DNA from: Lepidodermella squamata
Lineage: Eukaryota > Gastrotricha
Direction of reading: 5' to 3'
NCBI GenBank assembly: GCA_047495785.1
Contig: JBLDXI010000029.1
Coordinates: 1,364,001-1,428,000, forward strand
DNA length: 64,000 nt
In this document: positions 44,202 through 55,701 of the stretch, in pieces
Layout of the letters: the number at the start of each line of letters is the position of its first letter
How positions within the stretch are numbered: position 1 is the first letter of the stretch
Position numbers and translations under genes: made by a program
Notes under the pieces: generated by a model
The model's input: the letters and a program-made list of their open reading frames with translations, nothing else
Told to the model about the DNA's origin: nothing
The model's database searches: none

Positions 44202-45166
44202 CTAAGAATCAAAACATATTAACCTCTCTAAAAGCTTATAACAAAGCAATTGGAAAAAATGATTTTGTGGTTAATATAAAGAAAATTATTCAAAAACTCT
44301 CATATATTGCGCATCCGGATGGACAAATTAAGTTGTTCTATTCTGAGGTTTGTCTCAAATTCAGACGATAGTATCCGCGATTGCCTCCGTGGAAGCCTTT
44401 TAAATTCTTAGTGCCACGTTTAGCCCCGAAGGACAGTAGTAAGGTAAGTAGACCAATTCATTGCGTCGCCGACGTAGAAAATCCGAGGAATAGGTATAAG
44501 CGTGTCCTGATTAGAAGTATGCGGAGTATCCTAATTGATGATTAGAGTACACGAAGTGCGGCTTTATTTATACGCTCTTTACCCTTTGTCTATTCGACCT
44601 TGAAAACAGTAAACAAGTGATTATTTCGAGCCATTTCACGACTCAATCAATATGGGAACAACGTGATGTTAGAAAATCTGAACATAGGTGGCTTGTTTGT
44701 TCTCGATCTAACGTCTGAGCCTTAAAAATGAGGAAATAATAGAGCTGTGGAGCCAAGTTCGGCGTGGATATTTGGAATTCATGGCTATCCCAGTAGGTAG
44801 ATAAAGAACTGTCCGCAAGAAAAGCGTTGCTTTCAAAAGCTCAGACACAATGGTTGTGCGACTGTTGCAAGTTAGCACAGTTTTTTTTGCAGACAGTCTC
44901 ATATTATAAGCTTCGAGCTGTTTTCTAAATATCGAATTGCGAAGGAGGGTACTATCTATATTTGGAGTAAATCGCCCCCATGTAGCATTCAGGAAATGTA
45001 CGTAAAAATCAATCTTTTAAAACCACTGAATGCACTTTCTGAACTGTAATTGCCGTATTCTATGCGAGGAAATCTCCTAATGTAAATCAAATTCATTGCT
45101 TCCTACTACGAAAAACGCTTCATTTTTACACGCCGAAATCATACTTTATTGGTGCTCAAATTTTAT
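44202..45166. other. Intergenic, no gene seen
   Basis: About 960 bp. A 138-codon plus frame at 43955-44371 is a shadow of member 15 with no coding signs. Nothing supported. Confidence 0.45.
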
Positions 45167-47578
45167 TTAAGGATCCATGAATGAAATGGCGACATAACGA
45201 GTGCCTTTAGTGACAGGAAGACCTTCATGCCAATGCGTTATTCTGCCCGGGTGGAAGACAATTGACCCTTTCGGCTGATTGAGAACAGAACAGTTCTTGC
45301 TAGTGATGCGCAGACCGCCTCCTTCATAGTCGACCCCGCCAGTTTTCAACGCGATATTGCTTGAGTAAGTGCTTGTATCAAAATGCGGGGCTAATGAGGC
45401 CTGCTCATCAGGACGATATCGAATGACGAAGTCTATCTGCGATTGGCATTTTGTGGTGTAGCCTGGATAGGCATAGTTGACCAGCTGGGCGATGTATCGG
45501 AAACACATGACAGCCCATTCGAAGGACAGGTTGATGTCTCGCAGATGAACATCGACTGTTGGGTACGAGTCATTGAATTTTCCGTGGCTGAATGCGCCGA
45601 AACGTTCGACTTCATCCACTAAATGGTCGGCGAAGATTTCAGTCGCGAACGGGAAGCCGAAGACATCTGGGCACAACTCGTAATTTTCCCTGGGTACAAA
45701 GCTTCCGTCTTCATTTCTCGCTGGTACCAATTTACGAGCTGGGTCTATGTAGAGCTCGTCCCAGTCCATTGGGTTGCGGACGATTTCGTACAGTTCAGGG
45801 TGGGCTCTGTTTAACTGACAGTTCTCAACGTTGATCAAATGGCCGAAGTAAACGAAATTAGCGATGTGGTGATGGAATCCGTAATTGATTATCTTTTGGC
45901 TAAGCTGTTCGTGGGTATCAGCTCCTTCCCATGTCATTTTATTGTAAACAATGTCTCGAAGAAGCAGCGCGTGGCTCGCGTAAGGAACCTTCCAAACACC
46001 CCTGATAAGAGAAAATCAGATGAAAACTTCGTGGAAAGAGTGAGAATTAGGAAAATTCAGGTGAATCTGTAAAACCTTTCTGAATAGATCAAACTTCCAA
46101 GCATGGCAACGGGGGTTGATAGGAACAAGTTTACTAACCTGATGGCTTCAGTGTAAATGTTTTTGTATTCAGCCGGCTGACTTGAAAAGTTTGCTTGGGT
46201 GTCGTATTTGAAATTTGACGTGAAGCCATCGAACTGGATTAACATCGGAGCGACAACATTTTTACGTAGACTAACGAGAATTCTCAATGCGTCAGGATTT
46301 TGTAATCGAGCCGCCGAGTCGACAAGAAAAAAGTACCCCGATCTAAAAGACTTGGTAACTTTCCTAGGGAGCAAATGTATTATACTAGCGTCAAAACTTC
46401 AGCGAAAGCCTTATTACTTACATCATCACTTCATACACGACTTTCTTTTCGATAGACAGCTCGCTGCCAACATATTTCAGATCTCGATAGCTGCTGTCGT
46501 CCATTGATTTTAAGAACTCTTTCACTGTAGCCTCGTGATGAGGAACCGCATTGTAGATAACTAAAGCCAGACGATTTTTAGGATAGTTCAATTTGCGAAT
46601 AGCATCGATTGTAAAGTTGAGAAACGGCGTGGCGGTGTTGATCAGAAATCCGATAGTCACCATTGGCAAATTTTCATCCTAAAACGAAGGAATACTAGTT
46701 GTTTAGTTCCAACCCTACATTAAACAGGGCTGAAACTTGCTTTGGATAACGTAGCTGTCGAATTTTCCTCAGTTTGAAGTCTGGTCTTTCCGTCGCGTAA
46801 TGGGGTGCCGTAAGATATCAAATCAGCCAAGTGATTGAATGGAATGCTGTTTTCATCAGATGCCAGAAGTATCACTGGATTAGCTTGAGACTCCTTGTTC
46901 GCCAGAATTGAGACTTCCGAGGAAGCGTTAACCTCGATTTTCCCGAATGACACCGTAGTCATTGTTTGAAATAGTCGAGACTCTTTGTCGAGAATTATTT
47001 TGCCGTCTTTCCCTGCCGATAGCACACCCTCTAAATGGTGCTTTAGATCAAGGGTAGAGCTGGAATGAAGTCCTAATTCACAAATTGGCCCCAAAAATCC
47101 TATAAAGCTAACAGGAGCTGCCACTTTGAACCCCATTGTGTCTTGTGCCTCCTCAGCTGCGATGACAACATCAGCCCCCGAAGCAACGAAGTTGTCAATG
47201 ATTTCTCGCTCATTTCCGATTATGTAACTGTTGTTAGCTTCTAGATATAATAGGATGACATTCTCCACTTCACCCGTTTTGCATTTTGCCTCAAGTTTCG
47301 TCCTCAAGAGCTCCGACGGGCTTGATGGAGGCATAGTTTGATCATCTGACGACAATATGTTAATGTCTATTCCACGATTCACGCCAGATTGCCACAATTG
47401 CCGCAGACTGTCGGTTCTATCGGTTGTTGCTGTGTAAACCTCCAGGCGCAGTCGGTCTGGCCAAAAATATGAGCAATTAACATTTTTATATAGATGTGGG
47501 AACAAGGCAACCTTTGGTACACGAACTGCTAGGCGTGGAAAAACTAACTATCAGCAGAGCGAAAGATAACCAATTCAT
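45167..47578 (-). CDS. PLOD: Procollagen-lysine 5-dioxygenase (lysyl hydroxylase)
   Basis: Five exons (47512-47578, 46741-47456, 46422-46678, 46139-46363, 45167-46001) give 699 residues. A signal peptide starts MNWLSFALLIVSFSTPSSS. The enzyme hydroxylates collagen lysines in the ER using Fe(II) and 2-oxoglutarate. The C-terminal dioxygenase has HFD in LAPHFDTSTYSSN, the distal His in HPGRITHWHEG and Arg in KGTRYVAISFMDP. The middle accessory domain has YFFLVDSAARLQNPDALRIL. In the N-terminal glycosyltransferase-like domain, the Asp-bearing FDV/YDV segment of the family reads LEANNSYII, so the metal ligands look lost and glycosyltransfer may be absent. Intron 2 uses a GC donor (GCAAGT). It diverges from a prolyl hydroxylase pair 469 bp away. 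Confidence 0.92.
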
Positions 47579-48046
47579 TTCAGTGAATCACATTTACTCT
47601 ATATAAATGAGGAAATGGATTTTGCACTTTGAGTTTCTGATAACGATTTGATTGAAGGCTTAACGTAACATACTTCAAATAAGGCATTACAAATTGTCAT
47701 AATCGCTCTCCAGCTCACGCCAAAATATATCGGATTAATTGGGTTTTATTGGGTAAAAGTGGGAATAATTAGAATAATTAGCATGAAGAAATTGTGATTA
47801 CACTGTATCATTTCTAGCGCTGCCGAATGAAGACTTGGGGAACGATTTAGGCAGGCTTACATCATGAAATGCTTTGGTGGGTTAACATTATAACTAGTCG
47901 TGCTGACGGTGACTATACAGAGCTTGCAACCATGCAAGAACAATATTTACCCACCTGTAGGCATATGTCATACTCCACTCTCTCAAAGCGGATATACGGT
48001 CCTCAAGCGGCTGCCGTATTGGAGCATCATTGTCTCATTAGCAGGG
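47579..48046. promoter_or_regulatory. Divergent promoter region, PLOD / prolyl hydroxylase
   Basis: A 468-bp spacer between two divergent collagen-modification genes. A TATATAAA-like box at about 47599-47606 is close to PLOD. The last 150 bp (about 47890-48040) are copied in front of the second prolyl hydroxylase (about 49885-50030), so the duplication included the promoter. Confidence 0.45.
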
Positions 48047-49511
48047 ATGAATGCCACGCATAAATTAGTCACATTCATTGCAAGTTGTGTTTTCTTGGGC
48101 AGTTTTGTCGCCTACTATTCCACTTTCGATGCAATCGTGTACCATCGCAAAAAGCTAGCTAGTCGGCTCAATGAAAATAACTTTGGATCGAAATTGCTAA
48201 ACGCTCTAAAGATCCACCCCTTTAACAGGGAATCAGGTTACGAGGCCGGCGATGAGGCAATTTTATTCACGGAGGCGTTTCGCATTTTTGCTGGGGACCT
48301 CGAATCAGCTCATGATTTGTTGGAAAAATCGTGGCAAGCATACAATTTGACGAAAGAAGCCGGCTACTCAAATACCATCCCGCTTCACGAAATTATCAAC
48401 GGGCTCCTCCATCTTTCAATGGCGCTTGGTAAACCTGAGGAGGCTATGGATGCCATTAGATCGGCTTTGCAACAATCCGAGATTCATAGCGATGACTTTT
48501 GGCGAAAGACTCTCCAAGAGGAACTCCATGAAATACCGCAGAGTGTTATTCTACAATATTTCAAGGCGCGTTTAAAACTGTTTTATTGCTCAAATTAAAT
48601 TTTGTTAATGCAGATTCAAGGAGCTGAACTGAGCAAAGCGCCTGTTGAATTTCAAGTACAAAAGGCGAAAGAACTTTCAAACATTGATGATTATGCCTCA
48701 TGTGCTAATGATTTCGTGCGAAATGCTATGCGTCGTAACGCAGCGAATCCCAAGTTGTTCTGTCGATATGATAATCGAAACAACCACCCGTTTCTAGTAC
48801 TTTGCCCTGTTAAAGAGGAAATACTCAGTCTGGATCCGATATAATTATGGTGTATGATCTTACGACAGCTGCTGAGTCGAATCGATTGAAGGAGAAGCTG
48901 GGAAAGGCCTCTCACCCTCTACAACTTATGATGATGACAACACAAGAACTCGCAGTACAAAGAATGATCGCAGAAAATCAGACGTCGCATGGATTCCGTC
49001 GCCTTTCGTTGCGAAACTAACGCGTAGATTGGGATCTATATTTGGAATGGATGCGAATGATGGAGATGGATGCGAGAGATACCAGGTAAAATTTTAGGTT
49101 GCTGACCGATATTTGTTAAAGGTGAATCGCTATGGAATCGGGGGCCATATCAGGCCCCTTTTGGATCTTTATGGGGCCAGTGTCGACCCGAAATTGGGCG
49201 ATCGCTTCGCTACTCTCCTAATGTATTTCAACGACGTTGAAGAGGGTGGTGCGACAATGTTCTACGATTTGCAGTTTAGCGTCTTACCTGTCAACAACGC
49301 TGGTATCTTCTGGTTTAGTATGCATAAGAATGAGACGGCGCGCCTAGATACTCTTCATGCCAGCTGCCCTGTGATCCGCGGCCATAAATGGGTGGCGAAC
49401 AAGTGGTTCCGATTCCGCGGGCAGTTTCGTCACAAAAAATGCGGCCTCACACAAGATGAAGACTTTGCATTGACTGATTTGAATACCCCTGATTCACTCA
49501 AGAATATTTGA
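48047..49511 (+). pseudogene. Prolyl 4-hydroxylase alpha, decayed copy
   Basis: Tandem copy of the gene at 50050. Exon 1 (48047-48565) has exactly 173 codons as in the intact copy, starting MNATHKLVTFI and encoding a membrane/signal segment and the helical peptide-binding region. The next donor is GCGCGT (GC type). Exon 2 (48614-49085) carries two single-base deletions relative to the intact copy, near 48840 and 48894, the first causing a TAA at 48842. The next intron is only 36 nt. Exon 3 (49122-49511) keeps the distal His (LHASCPV) and the 2-oxoglutarate Lys (GHKWVANKW), but the first iron ligand in the HxD motif is Leu (RPLLDL). Four independent defects point to a pseudogene; single-base errors in the assembly could explain two of them. 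Confidence 0.75.
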
Positions 49512-49884
49512 TTAAAAAAGAATACGCCGATGGATGTTTGAAAAAGTGAAACAATTACTCGAGCAATTAGAGTTGATTTGAACGAAGGCGTTATAAATCA
49601 TCGGTGATTGTTAGTTCGCGGTCGCGGCCTGTCAACTTGAACAATAATATTATACAGCGTATTAGACTTGCAGTCATCCGCCATTATGACTCTGAATAAC
49701 ATATTAAAAACACAGCATTCATTCCATATGTTCCATGACACCCTTAATAGAACTCGTTAAAAATCAAAATAAGAATGATTTAGGTAGCGTTTTTTATCTG
49801 TGCGTTGTATTTCGTGCGTTACCGATCAATATTAATTTGTTAATCTTTTCAATTTTATATTTCAATGAAATGGGATTAATGAGG

Positions 49885-50030
49885 GTACCAAGTCGTGCTG
49901 ATGGTACCTTTCAGTGTCTTCAACCATGCAAAAACAATATTTACACACCTATAAGCGCATGGCATACCCTCAAAGCGGTTATATTGTCCATAAGCGGCTG
50001 CCGTATTGCATCATCATCATAGTCTTATAT
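49885..50030. repeat. Duplicated upstream segment of the prolyl hydroxylase pair
   Basis: Matches about 47890-48040 with many substitutions: both contain GTCGTGCTGA, a CAACCATGCAA tract, ACAATATTTAC and AAGCGGCTGCCGTATTG in the same order. This shows that the tandem duplication included 150 bp of promoter or leader. Confidence 0.7.
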
Positions 50031-50049
50031 CTTTGTTCTATTAGCGAAG

Positions 50050-51538
50050 ATGAATACCACACATAAATTAGCCACATTTATTGTAATTTGTACTTTCTTG
50101 GCTAGTTTTGCCGCCTACTATTCCACATTCGATGCGATTGTATACCATCGGAAGAAACTAGCGAGTCGTCTCAATGAACACAAAATTGGATCGAGAGTGT
50201 TGAAAACTCTAAACCTTCATCCTCTATCCCGTGGCGCTGGTTACGAAGCCGGTGATGAGGCAATTATATTCACGGAAGCGTTTCGAATTTTTCCGGAAGA
50301 TCCTCCTTCAGCTTTAGAGCTGTTGAAAACGTCATGGCAAGTGTACAACTTGACAAAGGCCTCAGGCTACTCGAATACCATCCCTCTTCCCGAAATCATC
50401 AATGGACTTCACTCTCTTGCGATGATGCTTGGCAAACCTGATGAGGCTATGGACACCATCCGATCGGCCCTGACGCAGCCGGAATTCGCCGAAGACGAGG
50501 AGTTTCGAAACATATTAGAAAAGATACTCCACGAAATACCCCAACTAACTATTCTTCAATATTTACAGGTATATTTGCCAATTTTTTTATAATCTCTGTA
50601 CGGAGTAATTAATATGTAGACGCAAGGGGCTGATTTAAACAAAGCTCCCGTTGAATTTCAAGTGCAAAAGGCCAAGGAACTTGAAAGAATTGATCAATAC
50701 GACATCTGCCAAGAAAAGTCCATGAATGAAATTCTGCGGCGTAAATCAGCTAATCCTGAGCTTTTCTGCCGATATGACAATCGAAACAAACATCCTTTTC
50801 TTGTTTATTCTCCTGTCAAGGAAGAAATTCTCAATCTGGAACCAGTAGTAATACTGGTGTACGACCTGGCGACTGAAAATGAGTCATCGCGCCTGAGGGA
50901 GGAAGCTCAAAAGAGCCTCTCGCCCGCAGCAATGATGGACCACCAAACACATATAAATGTGGTCAAGTACGAACATAGAAGGTCGGATCTCTCTTGGATT
51001 CCGTCATCCTTCGCCCCCCAACTAACGCGCAGAATCGGGGCCATATTCGGCTTGGAAGCCAATGACGGTGACGGATGCGAGAAATACCAGGTATGAACTT
51101 TTTCTTCTAAGCGATCATCTTTCAATTTACTGGTATTAGGTGAATCACTACGGGATAGGAGGCCACTACAGGCCTCATCCAGATTTCGCTGAGCCAAGTG
51201 TTGACCCTGAAACAGGCGATCGCATCGCTACTCTCCTGATGTATTTCAACGATGTCGAGGAAGGTGGTGGGACAATGTTCCGAGATTTGAAGTTCGGCGT
51301 CTTACCTGTCAATCGGGCTGGTCTCTTCTGGTTCAATATGCATAAAAATGAGACAGCAAATCAAAATACGTATCATGGCGGCTGCCCTGTGATCCGCGGC
51401 CATAAATGGGTAGCGAACAAATGGTTTCGATTCCGCGGCCAGTTTCATCACAAAAAATGCGGCCTCACAAAGGATGAAGACTTTGTTTTGGCTGATCTAA
51501 TCACGCCTGATTCAATTAAACATACTCAGATGAAGTAA
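50050..51538 (+). CDS. Prolyl 4-hydroxylase alpha subunit
   Basis: Exons 50050-50568, 50620-51090 and 51140-51538 give 462 residues, somewhat shorter than usual P4HA (about 530). The N-terminal hydrophobic segment (LATFIVICTFLASFAAYYS) is a signal peptide or anchor. The helical region includes SYS-like YNLTKASGYSNTIPL and GYEAGDEA, followed by the LFCRYDNRN segment typical of P4HA. The dioxygenase domain has HxD in RPHPDFAEP, distal His in TYHGGCPV and Lys in GHKWVANKWFRFRGQ. It hydroxylates collagen prolines in the ER, normally with protein disulfide isomerase. It follows a decayed tandem copy and sits near PLOD, so collagen-modifying genes are clustered. Introns are 51 and 49 nt. Confidence 0.93.
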
Positions 51539-51711
51539 CTTCAATAAAGGCTCGAATGCCAGCTTTCAATCTTCGTTCATAGAATTTCTGAGATTTAACG
51601 GACTGTGGGTATAATTAATAATTCAAAATCACCAGAAGATAACCAGAGAAGTCAAGCCGCAAATTTATGTTTTTACAGTTTATTTATCAACAATTAATCG
51701 AGAATAATTTA

Positions 51712-52956
51712 TCACGAAACTATGCGAAAGAACACTTTAAAGGCCACGATAAGGCTTTCGCGAAATTCACTGATTCGTTTTCTGTTTTTCATATTCGATA
51801 ACACATTTTCGCTATCCAATTCTACGGCATGTGAAAAGAAGACACCAGCTTGCATGATCAACGCGATGTAATACATCGAAGCGACTTCGTCATCGCTGAG
51901 GTTTCGAAAATACGCAACCATCGGCTCGAAAACATCAAGCAATTTGTTGACTTTCGTCGCAGACGCTAAAATTGTTTTGCGGGTTGCAGGCTGGGAAAGC
52001 GATAAATTCTTCGGATGGGACACCGTGTTGATGAATCGAAGGTAGCTCAACACGGGCAAAATGTGCTGTAAGCTGAAGCGATCCAACAAGCCAGATAGAC
52101 CTTGCGCGAAAAGTTTAACAATTTTGCTGAGTAATTGAGGGTCATCTTTCGCCCTATTCGATGTTTTGAGCAAATCCATGTAAGCAAGCTGAACAACTCG
52201 AAGTAAAATAGCCTGACATTCCAAGTCACATGCTTCATCCATTGAGGCACCGCCTATCACGGCACAGCATTGGCAACCATGGCTCAGGTAGTCCATATCA
52301 GAAATCGCTTTTAAAAAGCGCCTCGACGTGATTTTCCCCATCTTGAAGGTGGTTGTTGAAGTCGAGAAGGCTAGAATAGCTACGGCATTCAAGCAGCATG
52401 ATGCCATCTCTTCAGGCTTCTCCTCCATACCCATGACAATTGTTGAGAAGAAATTTTCAGTGAAGTCCCGATTTTTCGCCAGGTTTTTGATGCCTTCTTC
52501 GTTGTTTCGAAGTGCCATGGTCACCAGACAAAATGATTCGATAATGGAGAAAAATTCAGTCCAAGGTACCTTAGTAGGCATATTCCTCAGGATGACGCTC
52601 ATAAAGAACTCAAGCTTAGAAGCATAGTGACAGAAAAGATCAACCTGTTTAATGATGTACTTGTTCAAGAGATGGCGTTGTTTTGGCGAGTATAGAATCT
52701 TCGTAATTGTGGAGTCGATTTTGCTGTCAAGCTCGCTGAAGAACGTACCAGGCTGATAGGTTCTCTGCCAACTGCTGAGCCAACGAATTTTGGTGCCAAG
52801 AAATAAGCTGGCGTCGATTTCCAACAATTTTGCTAATTTCTTATTCCAAGTCTTAACGTCCCAAATTTCGTCGAGGAGTAGCGATGAATCAAAGCTATTA
52901 ATCTCCTTCATAGCCTTTCGGTGACCCTGCATGATTTCTTCGAAACCAGCCATCAT
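51712..52956 (-). CDS. Helical protein of unknown function, paralogue A, intronless
   Basis: 414 residues in one exon, from tandem ATGs at 52956. The frame opens with a TTG upstream that I do not use. Composition is Leu/Ile/Ala/Lys-rich and consistent with an all-helical, ARM-like fold. No signal peptide or catalytic motif is seen. Shared with the gene at 58457-59674 are an early W-(x)2-KL segment, a FFCHYASKL/FFSHQAANLL-type stretch and, near residue 200, a CC(L/S)...F(K/D)MG-(x)6-FL motif. The two define a small local family. No counterpart recognised. It is convergent with the prolyl hydroxylase, whose stop is 174 bp away. Confidence 0.75.
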   Translation of the reverse strand: MMAGFEEIMQGHRKAMKEINSFDSSLLLDEIWDVKTWNKKLAKLLEIDASLFLGTKIRWLSSWQRTYQPGTFFSELDSKIDSTITKILYSPKQRHLLNKYIIKQVDLFCHYASKLEFFMSVILRNMPTKVPWTEFFSIIESFCLVTMALRNNEEGIKNLAKNRDFTENFFSTIVMGMEEKPEEMASCCLNAVAILAFSTSTTTFKMGKITSRRFLKAISDMDYLSHGCQCCAVIGGASMDEACDLECQAILLRVVQLAYMDLLKTSNRAKDDPQLLSKIVKLFAQGLSGLLDRFSLQHILPVLSYLRFINTVSHPKNLSLSQPATRKTILASATKVNKLLDVFEPMVAYFRNLSDDEVASMYYIALIMQAGVFFSHAVELDSENVLSNMKNRKRISEFRESLIVAFKVFFRIVS

Positions 52957-53436
52957 TGAGAACTGCAACCCCTGTATCAGAGGGTTTTTAAACTGTTAGG
53001 ATGGATAATTTATTAATGTTGCTTTAGGGATTAGAATCTAAGAATTTTTGTTAGCTCGTGCTAACAACCTGTTTCCATAAATGAATCGATACTTTTTGCG
53101 GCACCTGAAAAACGTAATCCACTTCAAGCTTCACATTCTTTTTCGTTCTACTTTGATATATTTGATCGGCTGGGCTCTAGCAGAACACTCGGGGAACTTG
53201 AGAATATTCGTTCATTGATCTGCAAAGCGGAACATTCCACAACGTAGAAACTAGTTTCAGGTCCATTATCGTAGGTGGTGAAAACGCAACTTTTGCAGGG
53301 CACCATATCTATTGATAATTAGCCGAAACAGTAATTGTCACGTCTACAATTAGTAATGATTAGCATAATACTTCAGTGACGTGAATTGACAGTCGCCGCG
53401 CTGTTTTCTTCAGTGGATGCTTCATTCACACAGAAA
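52957..53436. other. Intergenic, divergent promoters
   Basis: 480 bp between helical protein A (-) and the receptor (+). No gene seen. Confidence 0.45.
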
Positions 53437-55701
53437 ATGATTTTGCATAATTTCTACCTATTTATGGGCCTAATCTGTTGCCAATATTTCAATTCCGCAT
53501 CGGCAATCAAGCCATATCGCTTGAAGTTACCAGTTTATTTGCCATTAACTGGCCTAGCCACTAGCTTCGAACAATCGATAATTGTTCAACAAATGGCAGT
53601 GGATCTTGTTAACAATCGAAGCGACATTCTACCTGATTACAACGTTGAAATCGAAGTTTTGAATGAAGAGGCTGAAAGTTCTCTTGCTGTATCATCCATG
53701 TTCGATTTCATTCGACGTTACGAGCAAGACGAAGATGTATTCATATCTCCAATATCTCTTGGGCTATTATTCCCACTGGGCTGCAAAGCCTGGGCAGGGG
53801 TCGCTCATCACCTGAAAATGGTGGCTCTAGCAGCTAGTTGCCCTTCTCGATTGCTAACTGCTAATCGAGATCGATATCCCAACTTTTATCGATCAGTAAG
53901 TCCTATAGAAACATTCACAATGACCCAACTGTATTTCATTAAATTCATCGCAAAATGGTCGAATGTTGCACTTCTGAGCGCTGCGTCGTCATATGCGTTG
54001 GAATCTTCAACTCTGACTTACGGGCTGTACCAACAATTTGGCATAAACATTCAATCTTTTGAGTTTGCCACAGAAGCAAGCGACGAACTGATGCAATCAT
54101 TCAAAGCAAAGCACTGCCGGGTTATCATTTTGCAATCCGACGATTTTCGGCTCAATATTGACTTTTTATGCCAGACTTATGCGAATGGAATGCGGGGAGA
54201 TCGATACATGTTTATCCTAAATATGATTCTGTTATTCGACCCGAATTCTTTGCCCGAATACCTCTTGCGCCCAGGTTGTAAATCTGATCATATCAAGCAG
54301 CAGCTAGAGCAGACGGTGTACATCGGAATTCCGGCTGGGTTTGTTCCACCTAATGATCGCAAGGACGAATTGGGCTTAACACTACAAGAATTCGAAAATA
54401 TGTTCAAAACGAATTATGGTAGGAATAAAATGGCCGCCGACTACCCATATCGGCATCTAAGTTACGATCTCGTGTTGCAGGGATTAATGGCTCTGGATAG
54501 ATCGGAGAAGCTACTGAGGGCCCACAATTTATCGCTTAGAGATTACCACAGTAATCCAGATGAAGTAATGAAAGCTGTTAATATAAGTTTGCTCCAATCA
54601 GACTTCAAAAGTCTTCAATTCGGCAGGTATCGTTATTCCCAACGCGGCGAAGCCGACTACATTCCTCAGTTCATCGGAAGATGGAATCGTTTAACCGGCC
54701 TGCAAATAACAAATTTGGTCAAGTTGAGGGAAAATGAAACTGTTACTAACCTCTCTTCATATACAGCCGAATTTTTAACAAAGTTCGGGAAGATTCCCAA
54801 CGATTCACCGAGCCACTTGGTTGATAAAGGAGGCATAAGCGATGAAGCTTTCGCTAGCTTCAGCATTGCTGCGACTATCCCAGTTGTAATTCAGTTGCTC
54901 TCGATGGCCGTGAAATCCAACAGAGACCCATTGGAGGCAGTCGAATTCTTGATAAGTATTTGCTTACAAGCGATCGGCTCGACTTTAATGGCACTACCGC
55001 CACAATTGAAATCTTCGGTATCATGTCAACTTGCTTTCTTCTTTGTAGGAGTAGGCTTGCTGTTCTTCTACATACTAATGGCTGTTGCTGTTCACAGCCA
55101 GTTATCTGTGATAACGAGGGCGGTAAGCTCACATTCTACGAGGATGGGCAGGCCACTGAAACGAGAACAGCCCGTTAGAAAGGCGTTAAAGATGGCTATA
55201 TCCGAAGCTATCTTGGCTTTAGTATTGCCCATTTTATGGTTAACATTTGACCGACCATTCTTGCAAACTTACGAAGCTTTTTCTCAGTTTAACGAGAAGG
55301 AAGATATTATAGTTTTCAAGAGAAATTGTTTCTGCCAGTCGAATTACTTCATTGAATGGATCGCAGCAACGCTTGGGATGAATTTGGCTATACTGTTGGC
55401 TGTGCTAGGGCGTTTTATCAAGCTACGACAATTTTTCAAGCATTCCAGGAGGTTCAAGCGGCCAAAGCGAATCGTTGTCTCTATCTTAATCTGTATAACT
55501 CTTTTACCAGCGACATCACTCATTGCATTTATCGTTGATTCCACCGCAGCTGTAGAGCTTACTGTGTTAATCGCGATTGCAATCCAGTCAGCGGTGGTTT
55601 GTAGCTTGCTCGGCTTTGGATTGCCAAAACGCTCGGCTCATCATGTCGAGCAATCTTCGAACTTTGTCCTTAGCCCGGTCCCAGCTTCGCCCCTCAATTG
55701 A
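53437..55701 (+). CDS. Class C GPCR, GABA-B-receptor-like, intronless copy 1
   Basis: 754 residues in a single exon. I choose the ATG at 53437, which starts a signal peptide (MILHNFYLFMGLICCQYF), over the frame opening at 53386. Residues about 25-450 form a Venus-flytrap ligand-binding domain of the ANF-receptor type: GCKAWAGVAHHLKMVALAASC and TYANGMRGDRYMFIL match the GABA-B pattern. Residues about 470-735 hold seven transmembrane segments, with the conserved TM3 Cys (SCQLAFFFVG) and loop-2 Cys (NCFCQSN). A short cytosolic tail follows. The ligand is unknown; the GABA contact residues cannot be checked by eye. No Cys-rich domain links the halves, as in GABA-B. The sister gene at 61261-63525 is equally long. 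Confidence 0.85.
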   Translation: MILHNFYLFMGLICCQYFNSASAIKPYRLKLPVYLPLTGLATSFEQSIIVQQMAVDLVNNRSDILPDYNVEIEVLNEEAESSLAVSSMFDFIRRYEQDEDVFISPISLGLLFPLGCKAWAGVAHHLKMVALAASCPSRLLTANRDRYPNFYRSVSPIETFTMTQLYFIKFIAKWSNVALLSAASSYALESSTLTYGLYQQFGINIQSFEFATEASDELMQSFKAKHCRVIILQSDDFRLNIDFLCQTYANGMRGDRYMFILNMILLFDPNSLPEYLLRPGCKSDHIKQQLEQTVYIGIPAGFVPPNDRKDELGLTLQEFENMFKTNYGRNKMAADYPYRHLSYDLVLQGLMALDRSEKLLRAHNLSLRDYHSNPDEVMKAVNISLLQSDFKSLQFGRYRYSQRGEADYIPQFIGRWNRLTGLQITNLVKLRENETVTNLSSYTAEFLTKFGKIPNDSPSHLVDKGGISDEAFASFSIAATIPVVIQLLSMAVKSNRDPLEAVEFLISICLQAIGSTLMALPPQLKSSVSCQLAFFFVGVGLLFFYILMAVAVHSQLSVITRAVSSHSTRMGRPLKREQPVRKALKMAISEAILALVLPILWLTFDRPFLQTYEAFSQFNEKEDIIVFKRNCFCQSNYFIEWIAATLGMNLAILLAVLGRFIKLRQFFKHSRRFKRPKRIVVSILICITLLPATSLIAFIVDSTAAVELTVLIAIAIQSAVVCSLLGFGLPKRSAHHVEQSSNFVLSPVPASPLN

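Noticed and set aside
47900-48046. Longer start for the first prolyl hydroxylase copy
   Set aside because: The duplicated upstream block is non-coding in the second copy and the intact copy starts at the matching ATG.
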